From Bromus sterilis (taxonomy: Eukaryota; Streptophyta; Magnoliopsida; Poales; Poaceae): a stretch of DNA of 64,000 nucleotides. Below are positions 1 to 9,901 of the stretch, piece after piece; positions within the stretch are counted from its first letter, which is position 1; the number at the start of each line of letters is the position of its first letter. Location of the stretch: positions 190,587,016-190,651,015 of the forward strand of contig OX465597.1 of the NCBI GenBank assembly GCA_950022295.1, given 5' to 3'. The notes below the pieces were generated by a model, which was not told the origin of the DNA, searched no databases, and was given only the letters and a program-made list of their open reading frames with translations. A program made the position numbers and the translations under genes.

Positions 1-462
1 GGAACCTTCAAATTTGGGGATGTTAAACTTGGGCTTGCTCAAGACATCTTCTTCCTGAATGGGTAGACGGCGCGCACCAAAAGAAAGTGGAGGTTGGCGA
101 ACCGGCCCTTGAGCACGCCCACGGCCTTGATTGCCCCTCAAATCAGCATTGTCGCCATGGACACTACCATCATCTTCCTGAGCGTCAGGTTGGCGTTGTA
201 CAATAGCTTCTTGTATGCCAGTGACAGATGTTGTCATTTGCTGTAGGCTCTGTTGTATAGCAGCAAGTTGTTGTTGCATAGTGGTGACTGCAGCTTCAGT
301 CGCGTCCACTTTCAGTTGGACCGCTTGAACATTTGTATCAATCGCATCAGCGGATTTAGTAATCATCCCAGTCAAATGATCACGGAGACCTTCATATGCC
401 TCCCATGTAACTGGCGCATCCTTGTCCTGTTTCTGCGTCACATCAAAACCACTTTGAGACAT
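1..462 (-). CDS. Gag N-terminus of family B (partial, runs off the left edge)
   Basis: An open frame of 154 codons starts at the ATG at 462-460 (MSQSGFDVTQ...) and is still open at position 1. It begins with a predicted helical stretch and a Gln-rich segment (AVTTMQQQLAAIQQSLQQ) that could form a coiled coil. An acidic and then a basic RGR-containing linker follow, and the visible part ends at KPKFNIPKFEG. That last motif resembles the family A Gag segment LKLNLKPFEGRY, the start of the retrotransposon Gag core. In retrotransposons Gag forms the cytoplasmic virus-like particle. Assignment as Gag rests on position (after LTR, PBS and leader) and on this motif; the zinc knuckle and protease would lie outside the window. 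Confidence 0.7.
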   Translation of the reverse strand, partial: MSQSGFDVTQKQDKDAPVTWEAYEGLRDHLTGMITKSADAIDTNVQAVQLKVDATEAAVTTMQQQLAAIQQSLQQMTTSVTGIQEAIVQRQPDAQEDDGSVHGDNADLRGNQGRGRAQGPVRQPPLSFGARRLPIQEEDVLSKPKFNIPKFEGS

Positions 463-677
463 GATTAGTAGGTTAGTGCACTAAATCAAAATCTTTTGGT
501 GGACACTCACAACTCACTCAAAACTGACAGAAAAAGGTGAATCTTACCGTTCCAAAGTGAATAGTAATGCGTACCCGTTCGGATGGAGGACTAGTGCACG
601 GATGTGATGAAGTGAATACCCGGGTATAAGAAACCGTCACACGATAAAACAGAATTATGTAGTGGAGCTATAGGTAT
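463..677 (-). other. Family B 5' leader, gag-proximal part
   Basis: Untranslated stretch between the family B gag start and the E1 insertion; it continues at 8265 on the other side of E1. I see no coding signal here. Its last five bases (673-677) are the left target-site duplication of E1. Confidence 0.65.
673..677. repeat. Target-site duplication of E1 (left copy, GGTAT)
   Basis: GGTAT directly precedes the E1 LTR end (TGATAGAGG) and is repeated exactly at 8260-8264 after the other LTR end, which fixes the E1 borders and shows a simple integration event. Confidence 0.93.
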
Positions 678-1593
678 TGATAGAGGCGAAGGTGTCCCGA
701 TGTTTCGATGAGATGGTGGAGATCGATTATGGTGGAGTAGACTTTCACGACCCGACTACGAACGTGCGAAGACGTTGCGCCTTAGCGATCGCTAAACCAA
801 CTCCGAGAGGTTATTGATCCCGCGGATGCACGATCAACCTGACCACGAAGGTCTAATTCCTGCAAGCAATCGAAGAACAAGCAAGAACTAAGAATTGCAA
901 TCTGGATATTGCGAATATAAGATGAAAGATTACGAAAGTTGGGGTTCCAATGAGGTCTTGGCCTGGTCGGATGACACAAACGAAGAGCTCGAAGTTGCGG
1001 CTATGGCTAACTTAAATCTAATTAAAACCCAAGTCTAAACGACGCCCTAAGGGCTGTATATATGGGGGAACAGAGGGGATTTTCGTGACCCCTTGGAGGT
1101 GGGGTCCGAAAACAACCCTAACTCGGTTTCCCCACACATACGGACTCTAAAAACAGCCTATAAGGTGGTATTTCGAAATTACATGGGCCCAGCCCAATAT
1201 TAAGGTGACGCAGCACCTATAATTGCCCTTGGACGAAAATAATGAAGTGGCATCTCGCGTATTTCGTCCAAGACTTCATGCGCGCCTTATGGTGGCTTCA
1301 AAGTGCGATAATCACCACGGGAAGCTCCGCTGTCCTTTCCCGCGCGCGCACCTTCTTCTCCATGCTTGATCCCGCTCCAATGACCATCCTTCTTGTCCAT
1401 GCTAGGTCCTTCATTCATAAGCAAAACAAAAGTATCTAATTTAGGCAGTATCATATGTTCATGAACAATAGAAGGATTCGCAAGAAACGAAAGTACCTGA
1501 TAATTTAGTTGACGTGCACGAGCTCTAGTAACTGGTCCAATATGTGTAGTTGGTGAGGATATGGGTGTAACATTAGTAGGGATGTCCTCATCA
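678..1593 (-). repeat. E1 3' LTR (916 bp)
   Basis: Read on the minus strand the LTR runs from TGATGAGGACATC (1593) to CCTCTATCA (678). The first 307 bp are also coding: the polyprotein crosses the polypurine tract and stops inside the LTR at 1287. A TATA-like CCATATATACAG lies near 1057-1068. Partner LTR: 7344-8259. Confidence 0.93.
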
Positions 1594-4500
1594 TCCTCCC
1601 CTTCTTGAATTGAAGTCGTCCTCGACGGAAGCTCATCATCTTCTCCCAAATAAGGCTTCAAATCTGCAATATTAAATGTGGGACTAACCCCAAAGGCTGC
1701 AGGTAGCTCAAGTTTATATGCATTATCATTAATTTTCTGCAAAACCTTAAAGGGACCATCAGCTCGAGGCATTAACTTAGACTTGCGCAAATCTGGAAAC
1801 CTATCTTTACGTAGATGTAACCAAACAAGATCTCCGGGTTCAAACACAACATGCTTTCGACCCCTATCACCAGCAAGCTTGTATCTAGCATTCATGCGCT
1901 CAATGTTTTCTTTAGTTAACTCATGCAGTTTTAATATCAATTCAGCACGTTGCTTAGCATCAAAATTAACCTTCTCCGAAGATGGAAGAGGTAGCAAATC
2001 AATAGGTGCACGAGGTAGAAAACCATAAACAATCTCAAAAGGGCACATTTTAGTGGTAGAATGCAATGAACGATTATAAGCAAATTCAATATGAGGTAAA
2101 CATTCTTCCCACAGTTTCAAGTTACTCTTTAAAACAGCCCTAAGCATAGTAGACAAAGTCCTATTGACTACTTCAGTTTGTCCATCAGTTTGGGGATGAC
2201 ATGTAGTACTAAAAAGTAGTTTAGTCCCCAACTTAGCCCATAAGCATCTCCAAAAATGGCTAAGAAACTTAGTATCACGATCCGAGACAATAGTATTGGG
2301 CACACCATGTAAGCGAATAATCTCACGAAAGAATAAATCAGCAACATTAGCAGCATCATCGCTTTTATGACATGGTATAAAATGTGCCATCTTAGAAAAT
2401 CTATCCACGACAACAAATATGCTATCCCTCCCATTCTTTGTTCGAGGCAAGCCTAAAACAAAGTCCATGGATATGTCTTCCCACGGAACACTAGGTACAG
2501 GTAAAGGCATGTATAAACCATGAGGATTGAGTCGTGACTTAGCTTTTTGACATGTAGTGCAGCGAGCAACAAAACGCTCAACATCCCGTCTCATCTTTGG
2601 CCAAAAGAAATGTGTAGCAAGTACGTCCTCCGTCTTCTTCACGCCAAAGTGTCCCATTAATCCTCCTCCATGCGCCTCCTGCAACAACAAAAGACGAATA
2701 GAGCTAGCTGGAATGCATAGCTTGTTAGAACGGAACACAAATCCATCATTAAGTACAAACTTGTTCCATGTTCTACCCTCTCTACAATTCTGCAATACAT
2801 CTTTAAATTCCGCATCATTTACGTATTGATCTTTGATTGTCTCTAAACCGAAAATCTTGAAGTCAAGTTGTGAAAGCATAGTATAACGACGAGACAAAGC
2901 ATCAGCAATAATATTATCTTTCCCCTTCTTGTGTTTAATGACATAAGGGAAAGTCTCAATAAATTCAACCCACTTAGCATGTCTACGATTAAGTTTTGCT
3001 TGACTTCTTATGTGTTTCAAAGATTCATGATCAGAATGTATAACAAATTCTTTGGGCCATAAATAATGTTGCCAAGTTTCTAATGTCCGAACAAGAGCAT
3101 ATAATTCCTTATCATAAGTAGAATAGTTCAGACTAGGCCCACTCAATTTTTCAGAAAAGTAAGCAACAGGTTTAGCATCTTGTAATAACACACCTCCCAA
3201 ACCAATCCCACTAGCATCGCATTCAAGCTCAAAAGTCTTATTAAAATCAGGAAGTTGGAGCAAAGGAGCATGTGTTAACTTATCTTTCAATACGGTGAAG
3301 GCTTCTTCCTGTGCGGTACCCCAAGTAAAAGGCACATCCTTGCGTGTAAGCTCATTGAGAGGTGCAGCAATGGTGCTGAAATCTCTCACAAAACGCCTAT
3401 AGAATCCAGCGAGGCCAAGAAAACTCCTCACTTGTGTGACCGTTTTGGGCTGCGGCCAACTCTCAATCGCCTCGATCTTGGCTTTATCAACTTCAATTCC
3501 CTGCGGAGTAACAACATAGCCAAGAAACGATACTCGGTCGGTGCAAAAGGTGCACTTCCCAAGGTTACCAAACAAACGTGCATTACGTAGAGCAATAAAA
3601 ACAGCACGTAAATGATCCAAATGTTCCTCCAAAGATTTGCTATAAATCAGTATATCATCAAAATAGACTACCACAAATCGTCCAATGAAAGCACGTAAAA
3701 CCTCGTTCATTAATCTCATGAAAGTGCTAGGTGCATTAGTTAACCCAAAAGGCATGACTAACCACTCATATAATCCAAACTTAGTTTTAAATGCCGTTTT
3801 CCATTCATCTCCTAATTTCATGCGAATTTGATGGTATCCACTACGCAAATCAACTTTGGAAAACATGGTAGAGCCACTTAATTCATCAAGCATATCATCT
3901 AACCTAGGAATAGGATGACGATAACGAATAGTAATATTATTAATGGCTCGACAATCAACACACATACGCCATGTTCCATCCTTTTTAGGCACTAATATAA
4001 CAGGAACAGCACAAGGACTAAGGGATTCACGTATGTAACCTTTGTCGAGTAGCTCTTGTACTTGACGCTGAATCTCCTTTGTCTCCTCCGGATTGGTACG
4101 GTATGGCGCACGGTTGGGCAGTGAAGCACCGGGAATTAAGTCAATCTGATGCTCAATCCCTCGAATAGGTGGTAATCCCGGTGGTACGTCTTGTGGAAAG
4201 ACGTCAATAAACTCCTGCAAAAGGTCAGTGACAACAGGAGGCAAAGAAGGAGGCAATTCCTCAAATGAAAACAAAGCTTCTTTGCACACAAAAGCATAGC
4301 ACACATATTGACTAACATCCAAATCTGAAATATCAACTTTAGTAGCAAGCAAAGTTGGACTAGTCAATTTAATTTCATTAGACACAGCAGAAGAAGATTT
4401 GCTATTAGTCTTATGTTGTTGCTCAAATTCTTTGGCTGCTATCTCATTTTCACTCTTATTTTTCTCCTGTTTAGCTTTACTAGCTCTAGCAAGATCATCT

Positions 4501-6374
4501 TTCACAATTTGTTCAGGAGACATAGGAAGTAAAGCAATATTTTTATCCTGATGAACCAGAGTAAACTGATTTGTCCTACCATGGTGTACAACATTCCTAT
4601 CAAATTGCCATGGTCTACCAAGTAAAAGAGAGCATGCTTGCATGGGTACCACATCACAATCAACATAATCAGCATATGCAGCAATGCTAAAGTGCACACG
4701 AACAGAACGCGTTACCTTAATCTTACCACTATTGTTAAACCACTGAATATAGTACGGATGGGGGTGTGGTCTTGTGGTGAGAGATAGCTTCTCCACCAAC
4801 TCCATGCTAGCCAAGTTGTTGCAACTCCCTCCGTCAATGATGATGCGAACCGAACGTTCTTTCACCACTCCCTTTGTGTGGAACAAATTATGCCTCTGGT
4901 TTTGCTCAGCCTTCGTTACCTGCACACTTAACACACGTTGAGCAACCAAACTAGCATATTTATCTGCATCATCAGGAGCCATATACTCCATATCATGAGC
5001 ATCATCATGGGCACCCTGTTCCTCATGAGCAATGAGAACTAAAGTCTCCTCATCATAGTCACTCGCTGACTCATACCCACCATCCGCCGTAATAATCATC
5101 ACACGCTTGGAGGGACAGTCTTTTGCGAAGTGACCTCCACCTTGGCACCTGCGACATTTAATATCACGATCTCGTGTTTGCCCTGTGGAAGCCATGGATG
5201 AAGAAGAACTCGCCGCTGGACCACTCTGTGCACCCTTGAATGGTGGCGCTGACTGTTTTGGTGGCTCCCTGTAAGAATGAGCGGCTGAAGTAGAGGGTGG
5301 AGCAGCAGGACGTGTGGATGTAGAAGGTCCACGCGATGTCCATGATGTATTTCGTCCTGCAGAAAAGTTAGGTCTCGTAGCGGCCTGTCGATCCTGCACT
5401 TCACGTTCAGCTTTACAAGCAAGATGAAACAAACGAGTAATAGTAGCATAGTCCTTGTATTCTAGAATAGTTTCTATCTCCCTGTTTAAGCCACCTATAA
5501 AACGTGCAAACATAGCTTCATTATCCTCTACTAGGCCACATCTAATCAATCCAGTTTGTAATTCTTGATAATATTCCTCTACAGAATTTTTTCCTTGTCT
5601 CAAACGCTGTAATTTTTGTAGCAATTCACGTTGATAATAAGGAGGAACCCAGCGAGTACGCATAGCATCTTTTAAAGCAGCCCAAGTAGCTGGTATATTA
5701 TTAGCATGCAATCTACAATGTTCAGACCACCAAATAGATGCAAAACCCGTGAATTCACAAACAGCAGCAGTAACACGTCTATTCTCAGGATATTGTAAAC
5801 ATGTAAAGCGTTGTTCAGTTTCTAACTCCCAAGTAAGATAAGCATCAGGAATATATCTACCCTCAAACGGCTTAAGATTCAATTTAAGTTTAGGCACATG
5901 TTCATCATCGCGTACCTGAGGGGGTGGTTGGTGTCGACCGTGGCGAATGTTGGGACGTGGACGTCCAGCTGGCTGTTCATAGGCCGCTTCTTGTTCCACC
6001 TCCTCCTCGTAATCACCCTCGTAGTTGTCGTCCTGGCCGACGTCAGAGGCAGCAGCAGCAGTAACTGCAGCAGCAGCAGGAGCACCAGCAGCTTGTCCGC
6101 CCGGAAACAGAATACGTCGTGCACGTCGTGGTGGCGGTGGCTGTGCTGGAGCGGCCGCAGGCTGTAGAGGTAAGCGTGCGAGCAACTCAGTAAACTTGGC
6201 GTCGAGCTTGGTGTCGATCATCTTCTCCACACCATCAATCGCCTCTGTAAATCTGTTCTCGATGTCATTCACCTGTTCAGACATCATTTGTGCAAATTTA
6301 TCATGTAATGCTTTGTTTGTCATATTCTCCCAAGCAGGTGCATCCCGCGCCACTTCATCATGGGATCCTGGCAT
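1287..6374 (-). CDS. gag-pol: E1 Gag-PR-RT-RNaseH-IN polyprotein, family A
   Basis: A 1,695-aa uninterrupted frame starting at the ATG at 6374 (MPGSHDEVAR); an upstream in-frame GTG is not needed. Domains in order: Gag with a Pro/Ala-rich linker and a capsid-like region; CCHC zinc knuckle (CRRCQGGGHFAKDC) near residue 405-420; aspartic protease IIIDGGSCNN near 513; reverse transcriptase with VVYFDDILIYS near 905; RNase H (ELECDASGIGLGG) near 1050; integrase with an HHCC finger near 1245-1275 and D,D(35)E (SMDF, SDRD, TDGQTE) near 1303-1401; then a GPF module (ADGPFKVL). There is no classical chromodomain. The last ~102 residues, with VTRARARQLNYQVLSFL, are encoded in the 3' LTR. The product assembles particles, copies the element RNA into DNA and integrates it. 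The frame appears functional. CRM clade is my family-level inference. Confidence 0.93.
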   Translation of the reverse strand: MPGSHDEVARDAPAWENMTNKALHDKFAQMMSEQVNDIENRFTEAIDGVEKMIDTKLDAKFTELLARLPLQPAAAPAQPPPPRRARRILFPGGQAAGAPAAAAVTAAAASDVGQDDNYEGDYEEEVEQEAAYEQPAGRPRPNIRHGRHQPPPQVRDDEHVPKLKLNLKPFEGRYIPDAYLTWELETEQRFTCLQYPENRRVTAAVCEFTGFASIWWSEHCRLHANNIPATWAALKDAMRTRWVPPYYQRELLQKLQRLRQGKNSVEEYYQELQTGLIRCGLVEDNEAMFARFIGGLNREIETILEYKDYATITRLFHLACKAEREVQDRQAATRPNFSAGRNTSWTSRGPSTSTRPAAPPSTSAAHSYREPPKQSAPPFKGAQSGPAASSSSSMASTGQTRDRDIKCRRCQGGGHFAKDCPSKRVMIITADGGYESASDYDEETLVLIAHEEQGAHDDAHDMEYMAPDDADKYASLVAQRVLSVQVTKAEQNQRHNLFHTKGVVKERSVRIIIDGGSCNNLASMELVEKLSLTTRPHPHPYYIQWFNNSGKIKVTRSVRVHFSIAAYADYVDCDVVPMQACSLLLGRPWQFDRNVVHHGRTNQFTLVHQDKNIALLPMSPEQIVKDDLARASKAKQEKNKSENEIAAKEFEQQHKTNSKSSSAVSNEIKLTSPTLLATKVDISDLDVSQYVCYAFVCKEALFSFEELPPSLPPVVTDLLQEFIDVFPQDVPPGLPPIRGIEHQIDLIPGASLPNRAPYRTNPEETKEIQRQVQELLDKGYIRESLSPCAVPVILVPKKDGTWRMCVDCRAINNITIRYRHPIPRLDDMLDELSGSTMFSKVDLRSGYHQIRMKLGDEWKTAFKTKFGLYEWLVMPFGLTNAPSTFMRLMNEVLRAFIGRFVVVYFDDILIYSKSLEEHLDHLRAVFIALRNARLFGNLGKCTFCTDRVSFLGYVVTPQGIEVDKAKIEAIESWPQPKTVTQVRSFLGLAGFYRRFVRDFSTIAAPLNELTRKDVPFTWGTAQEEAFTVLKDKLTHAPLLQLPDFNKTFELECDASGIGLGGVLLQDAKPVAYFSEKLSGPSLNYSTYDKELYALVRTLETWQHYLWPKEFVIHSDHESLKHIRSQAKLNRRHAKWVEFIETFPYVIKHKKGKDNIIADALSRRYTMLSQLDFKIFGLETIKDQYVNDAEFKDVLQNCREGRTWNKFVLNDGFVFRSNKLCIPASSIRLLLLQEAHGGGLMGHFGVKKTEDVLATHFFWPKMRRDVERFVARCTTCQKAKSRLNPHGLYMPLPVPSVPWEDISMDFVLGLPRTKNGRDSIFVVVDRFSKMAHFIPCHKSDDAANVADLFFREIIRLHGVPNTIVSDRDTKFLSHFWRCLWAKLGTKLLFSTTCHPQTDGQTEVVNRTLSTMLRAVLKSNLKLWEECLPHIEFAYNRSLHSTTKMCPFEIVYGFLPRAPIDLLPLPSSEKVNFDAKQRAELILKLHELTKENIERMNARYKLAGDRGRKHVVFEPGDLVWLHLRKDRFPDLRKSKLMPRADGPFKVLQKINDNAYKLELPAAFGVSPTFNIADLKPYLGEDDELPSRTTSIQEGEDDEDIPTNVTPISSPTTHIGPVTRARARQLNYQVLSFLANPSIVHEHMILPKLDTFVLLMNEGPSMDKKDGHWSGIKHGEEGARAGKDSGASRGDYRTLKPP
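1594..1604 (-). promoter_or_regulatory. E1 polypurine tract (plus-strand primer)
   Basis: In sense the tract GAAGGGGAGGA abuts the first T of the 3' LTR. It would prime plus-strand DNA synthesis. It is also coding (EGEDDED region), because the polyprotein reads straight through into the LTR. Confidence 0.85.
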
Positions 6375-6783
6375 GGTTAGCAGAAATAGAAAACACACAG
6401 GAATATGATCCTACTTCTACTAATGGGATGGATGTGGGGTGGTGGAAAGCACAAATCCGTCAAGCTTTTCTTACGTTCTTACCGATTCTTACCTAGCAGC
6501 AGGTGGTGATGTGCAACCAACGGGTCAAAACTCTCAGAGATGTGGTAGAGCGATGGCCAGGAGGTGTCAACCGCACGAAGTAGAATATATGTGGAGCTGT
6601 AGGTAGGTTTGACAAATATGGTAGCAAAAAGCTCAACAGTAATCAAAACAGAGATGCAAAGCTGAATAAACACTCAACGTCGGTACTGTGCTGATCCTAG
6701 GCTAGACCGTACTAGAGACGCGAGCCTAAAACACCAACGAAAGCACGGCGCGGCACGTAATCAACTGAGAAGCACACTCTGAA

Positions 6784-6834
<51 letters not shown>

Positions 6835-7330
6835 TTTTTTTTTTTTTTTTTTTTTTTTTGCGATGCGGGACTGCGGTGGCTGAAAAAGTGCGAAAAAATC
6901 ACTATGGTGGCGAACGTCTCAAAATGAGTTTCTGGACCTAAGGAACGTATGGGCACGAAATTTTTTCACCCCTGAAATTTTTGGCCTAAAAACTGCTCTG
7001 GAAAGCGTGCGAAGACGTGGTGGTGTATCTGGACTTGGATTGGCGGAACGTGGTAGGATGACTACTGTGCGGCGGCGACGTGGCAAACTGTGATCAGAAC
7101 TCGAAACTCTAAGGGAACTAGACGCTAAGATCAGCAACTTGACACAACGATGCAACCGTAAATTCAACAAAGCAAGCTACTGTAAAGAAAACTGGATAAG
7201 GGCTCGGACTGTTTTGGAACGTGATGATCTAACCCTAATTTTTTTTTTGGCTTTTTCGTGGACTGTAGGTATGAAGAACAGAACCAATCTAGACTATGAA
7301 AACTGGTAAATCTCACCGAGCAACCTGGAA
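6375..7330 (-). other. E1 untranslated leader with long A-rich tract
   Basis: About 950 bp between PBS and gag with no coding potential. It holds a long T-run on the plus strand (about 6786-6859), i.e. A/G-rich tracts in the RNA, which recur at the same place in E2, E3, E4, E5 and E6 with different lengths. Just before gag the sense strand has CTAGGTAAGAAT, a donor-like sequence conserved in all copies; no matching acceptor is evident. Putative short frames of repeated lysine here are only translations of the A-tract. Confidence 0.75.
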
Positions 7331-7341
7331 ATCTGATACCA
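7331..7341 (-). promoter_or_regulatory. E1 primer-binding site (initiator-Met tRNA)
   Basis: In sense TGGTATCAGAT begins two bases (AG) after the end of the 5' LTR. TGGTATCAGA is the usual plant retrotransposon PBS, complementary to the 3' end of initiator methionine tRNA. Confidence 0.88.
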
Positions 7342-7343
7342 CT

Positions 7344-8259
7344 TGATAGAGGCGAAGGTGTCCCGATGTTTCGATGAGATGGTGGAGATCGATTATGGTG
7401 GAGTAGACTTTCACGACCCGACTACGAACGTGCGAAGACGTTGCGCCTTAGCGATCGCTAAACCAACTCCGAGAGGTTATTGATCCCGCGGATGCACGAT
7501 CAACCTGACCACGAAGGTCTAATTCCTGCAAGCAATCGAAGAACAAGCAAGAACTAAGAATTGCAATCTGGATATTGCGAATATAAGATGAAAGATTACG
7601 AAAGTTGGGGTTCCAATGAGGTCTTGGCCTGGTCGGATGACACAAACGAAGAGCTCGAAGTTGCGGCTATGGCTAACTTAAATCTAATTAAAACCCAAGT
7701 CTAAACGACGCCCTAAGGGCTGTATATATGGGGGAACAGAGGGGATTTTCGTGACCCCTTGGAGGTGGGGTCCGAAAACAACCCTAACTCGGTTTCCCCA
7801 CACATACGGACTCTAAAAACAGCCTATAAGGTGGTATTTCGAAATTACATGGGCCCAGCCCAATATTAAGGTGACGCAGCACCTATAATTGCCCTTGGAC
7901 GAAAATAATGAAGTGGCATCTCGCGTATTTCGTCCAAGACTTCATGCGCGCCTTATGGTGGCTTCAAAGTGCGATAATCACCACGGGAAGCTCCGCTGTC
8001 CTTTCCCGCGCGCGCACCTTCTTCTCCATGCTTGATCCCGCTCCAATGACCATCCTTCTTGTCCATGCTAGGTCCTTCATTCATAAGCAAAACAAAAGTA
8101 TCTAATTTAGGCAGTATCATATGTTCATGAACAATAGAAGGATTCGCAAGAAACGAAAGTACCTGATAATTTAGTTGACGTGCACGAGCTCTAGTAACTG
8201 GTCCAATATGTGTAGTTGGTGAGGATATGGGTGTAACATTAGTAGGGATGTCCTCATCA
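7344..8259 (-). repeat. E1 5' LTR (916 bp)
   Basis: Same length and, by reading, the same sequence as 678-1593. It carries the element promoter: a TATA-like box (CCATATATACA in sense) at about 7721-7731. Because the LTR encodes the polyprotein C-terminus, it also shows a short untranslated copy of that frame. Confidence 0.93.
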
Positions 8260-8264
8260 GGTAT
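8260..8264. repeat. Target-site duplication of E1 (right copy, GGTAT)
   Basis: Exact repeat of 673-677, directly after the E1 LTR end TCCTCATCA. Confidence 0.93.
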
Positions 8265-9060
8265 GGATCCCTATCTACACCAATTCACAAATCCTAGTGC
8301 TGATCGTATGCCAAGAAGTTCTACGGGAACACACGCGGTGGAGAACAATGGGGCAAAAGCAATTATGAAATTGAGCGCACAATATGTGTGGCGGAGTAAT
8401 TAATGCTCGTGTTGCAATTGCACAAGAGAGAAAATTCTAGCAAAAGCTCAAAGTGTACGGGCACAAGATTGCTCAATCTACTAGTGCTAAGAACGTGGTA
8501 GAGAAAGGAACTCAAGGCTTCACAAAATATGTAATCAACTTTGCCTTTTCTGTCTCTTTTTGCTAGGCTTTTGCTCAACTCTTTTTCCTTTTTTTTCATG
8601 CTTTTTCTCTTTTCTCGTTCTCTTTTTTTTTTGAATTTTCAGACTCAACGTGAAGTAAACAACAACCCAACTCAACTTTGCACAAACCACTTGATGCACT
8701 TCAAAACCTAGAGGAGCAGCCTGAAGAGCAAAGATATGCTAGTCTCAATAGGAAAGTACCAAAGAAAGGCTAACTATATAATCTGAGGGATACAAGACAA
8801 CGAAAACAAACTGACTCGACACAAACCAATCTAACACGACAAAGACACTCCGACTTGTGAGAAACAAATATAGGAAAACTAAGACTCGACCAAAAACAAG
8901 TTACGCAAACTGGACGACGATCAGCAACTAAAACTTGGAAAAGATGCACTCTAGGTTATGACAAAAACACTAAACCCTAATATTTTGTATGGCTTTTTCT
9001 GGATAGGACGAAACAAAACGATCTACGGGGGATTTGGTGGATGCTTACCGAGGAAACACT
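8265..9060 (-). other. Family B 5' leader, LTR-proximal part
   Basis: Non-coding sequence between the family B PBS and the E1 insertion. It includes pyrimidine-rich plus-strand runs (about 8582-8635), so the RNA is A/G-rich there as in family A leaders. No supported frame. Confidence 0.65.
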
Positions 9061-9075
9061 GGAAATCTGATACCA
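9061..9075 (-). promoter_or_regulatory. Family B primer-binding site
   Basis: In sense TGGTATCAGATTTCC follows the 5' LTR end (CCCATATCA) after three bases; complementary to initiator-Met tRNA, as in family A. Confidence 0.85.
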
Positions 9076-9436
9076 AGATGATATGGGGTGGCCCGATCTT
9101 CTCAGTAAGCGTACGGTGAATATGAGGGCGATGATAGATAACTTGTATGTAGCCGATGAACTCTCCTCACTAGATCCCTGTTGCCAATGCGACATCTCTC
9201 TACCCTTTGGATATTCACAACTTCACACACTTGCGCAACGTAGCCGACGACCACGAGACGGTAATTTGCAATCTACTAATTCCCAGTGGAACAACAGATC
9301 ACACAAAACTTGCAGTAGAAACACTTCAGATCGATACGAATTGAAGTATATGATTCAAGATGAAAGCTTGGAGCTATTCTCAAGAACTAGGGTTTATCTA
9401 AACGTGGTCTAACCTAAAAACTCGTAGGGGGTCCTA

Positions 9437-9447
9437 TATTTATAAGC
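9437..9447 (-). promoter_or_regulatory. Family B LTR TATA box
   Basis: In sense TTATAAATATA, followed by GGACCCCCTACGAG. The same TATA and downstream block occurs in element C (13796-13803). Confidence 0.75.
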
Positions 9448-9513
9448 TAGGGTGTCCAAACAGGGATACATGGGCCGCAGCCGTTAATTCTACGCGCATG
9501 CATCGGGCAGGTT

Positions 9514-9812
9514 GGACGGTCCGACCTGTAACTCGGACGGTCCAGCCTCAGGACGGACGGTCCGACCTGTTACTCGGACGGTCCGACCTAAGAAGTAAAT
9601 GCTGCTGATGTTTGTCGTCGTAAGTCGGACGGTCCGGCTTGATACTCGGACGGTCCGGGCTAGGGTCGGACGGTCCGACATGAAGTCCGGACGGTCCGAC
9701 TTGGCCAGTAATTCCACTGATCTTCGGAGGCATATTTCGGACGGTCCACCTTGATGTCCTGACGTCCGACCTGGTGTCCCGGACGGTCCGACTTGCAATC
9801 CGGTCATCCGAC
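9514..9812 (-). repeat. Array of CGGAC-G-GTCCG palindromes in the family B LTR
   Basis: Ten copies of GGACGGTCC, most as TCGGACGGTCCGAC, are spread irregularly over about 300 bp upstream of the TATA box. The unit is an odd-length near-perfect palindrome. The position in U3 suggests binding sites for a transcription factor, but this is inference; the CCGAC core resembles the plant DRE/CRT element without its usual first base. Confidence 0.85.
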
Positions 9813-9901
9813 GCCTTCAGCAATTCCTCCTTTTGCTTCATCTTCATGCAACTCTCTCCTCGTGCAACTTGACCTTGTTCCTTCTCTTCCTCTTGTATAA
9901 C

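Larger units (their letters stand above)
678..8259 (-). mobile_element. E1: complete family A CRM-like Ty3/gypsy retrotransposon
   Basis: Complete 7,582-bp minus-strand element bounded by the 5-bp TSD GGTAT. It has two 916-bp LTRs (678-1593 and 7344-8259), a PBS for initiator-Met tRNA (7331-7341), a polypurine tract touching the 3' LTR (1594-1604) and one uninterrupted polyprotein frame (1287-6374). I found no difference between the two LTRs by eye, including at sites that vary between family members, so the insertion looks very young. It lies in the leader of a family B element. All cis signals and catalytic motifs needed for transposition appear present. Confidence 0.93.

Noticed and set aside
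782..979. 65-aa frame MCHPTRPRPH... in most family A LTRs
   Set aside because: Lies in R/U5 of the LTR, interrupted or altered in several copies; no evidence of a separate product.
1242..1439. 65-aa plus-strand frame found in every family A LTR
   Set aside because: Antisense of the LTR-encoded polyprotein tail; conserved because the LTR is.
6025..6408. 127-aa plus-strand frame opposite E1 gag, repeated in E2, E3, E5 and E6
   Set aside because: Antisense shadow of the Gag Pro/Ala-rich region; it recurs only because gag recurs.
6726..6956. Lysine-rich frame over the E1 leader T-run
   Set aside because: Translation of a homopolymer tract.
9514..9812. CRISPR-like array
   Set aside because: Short palindromic units with irregular spacing inside a plant LTR; no repeat-spacer regularity and no cas genes.
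9490..9847. Repetitive frames over the family B palindrome array
   Set aside because: Produced by the tandem GGACGGTCC units; open in more than one frame, no protein character.
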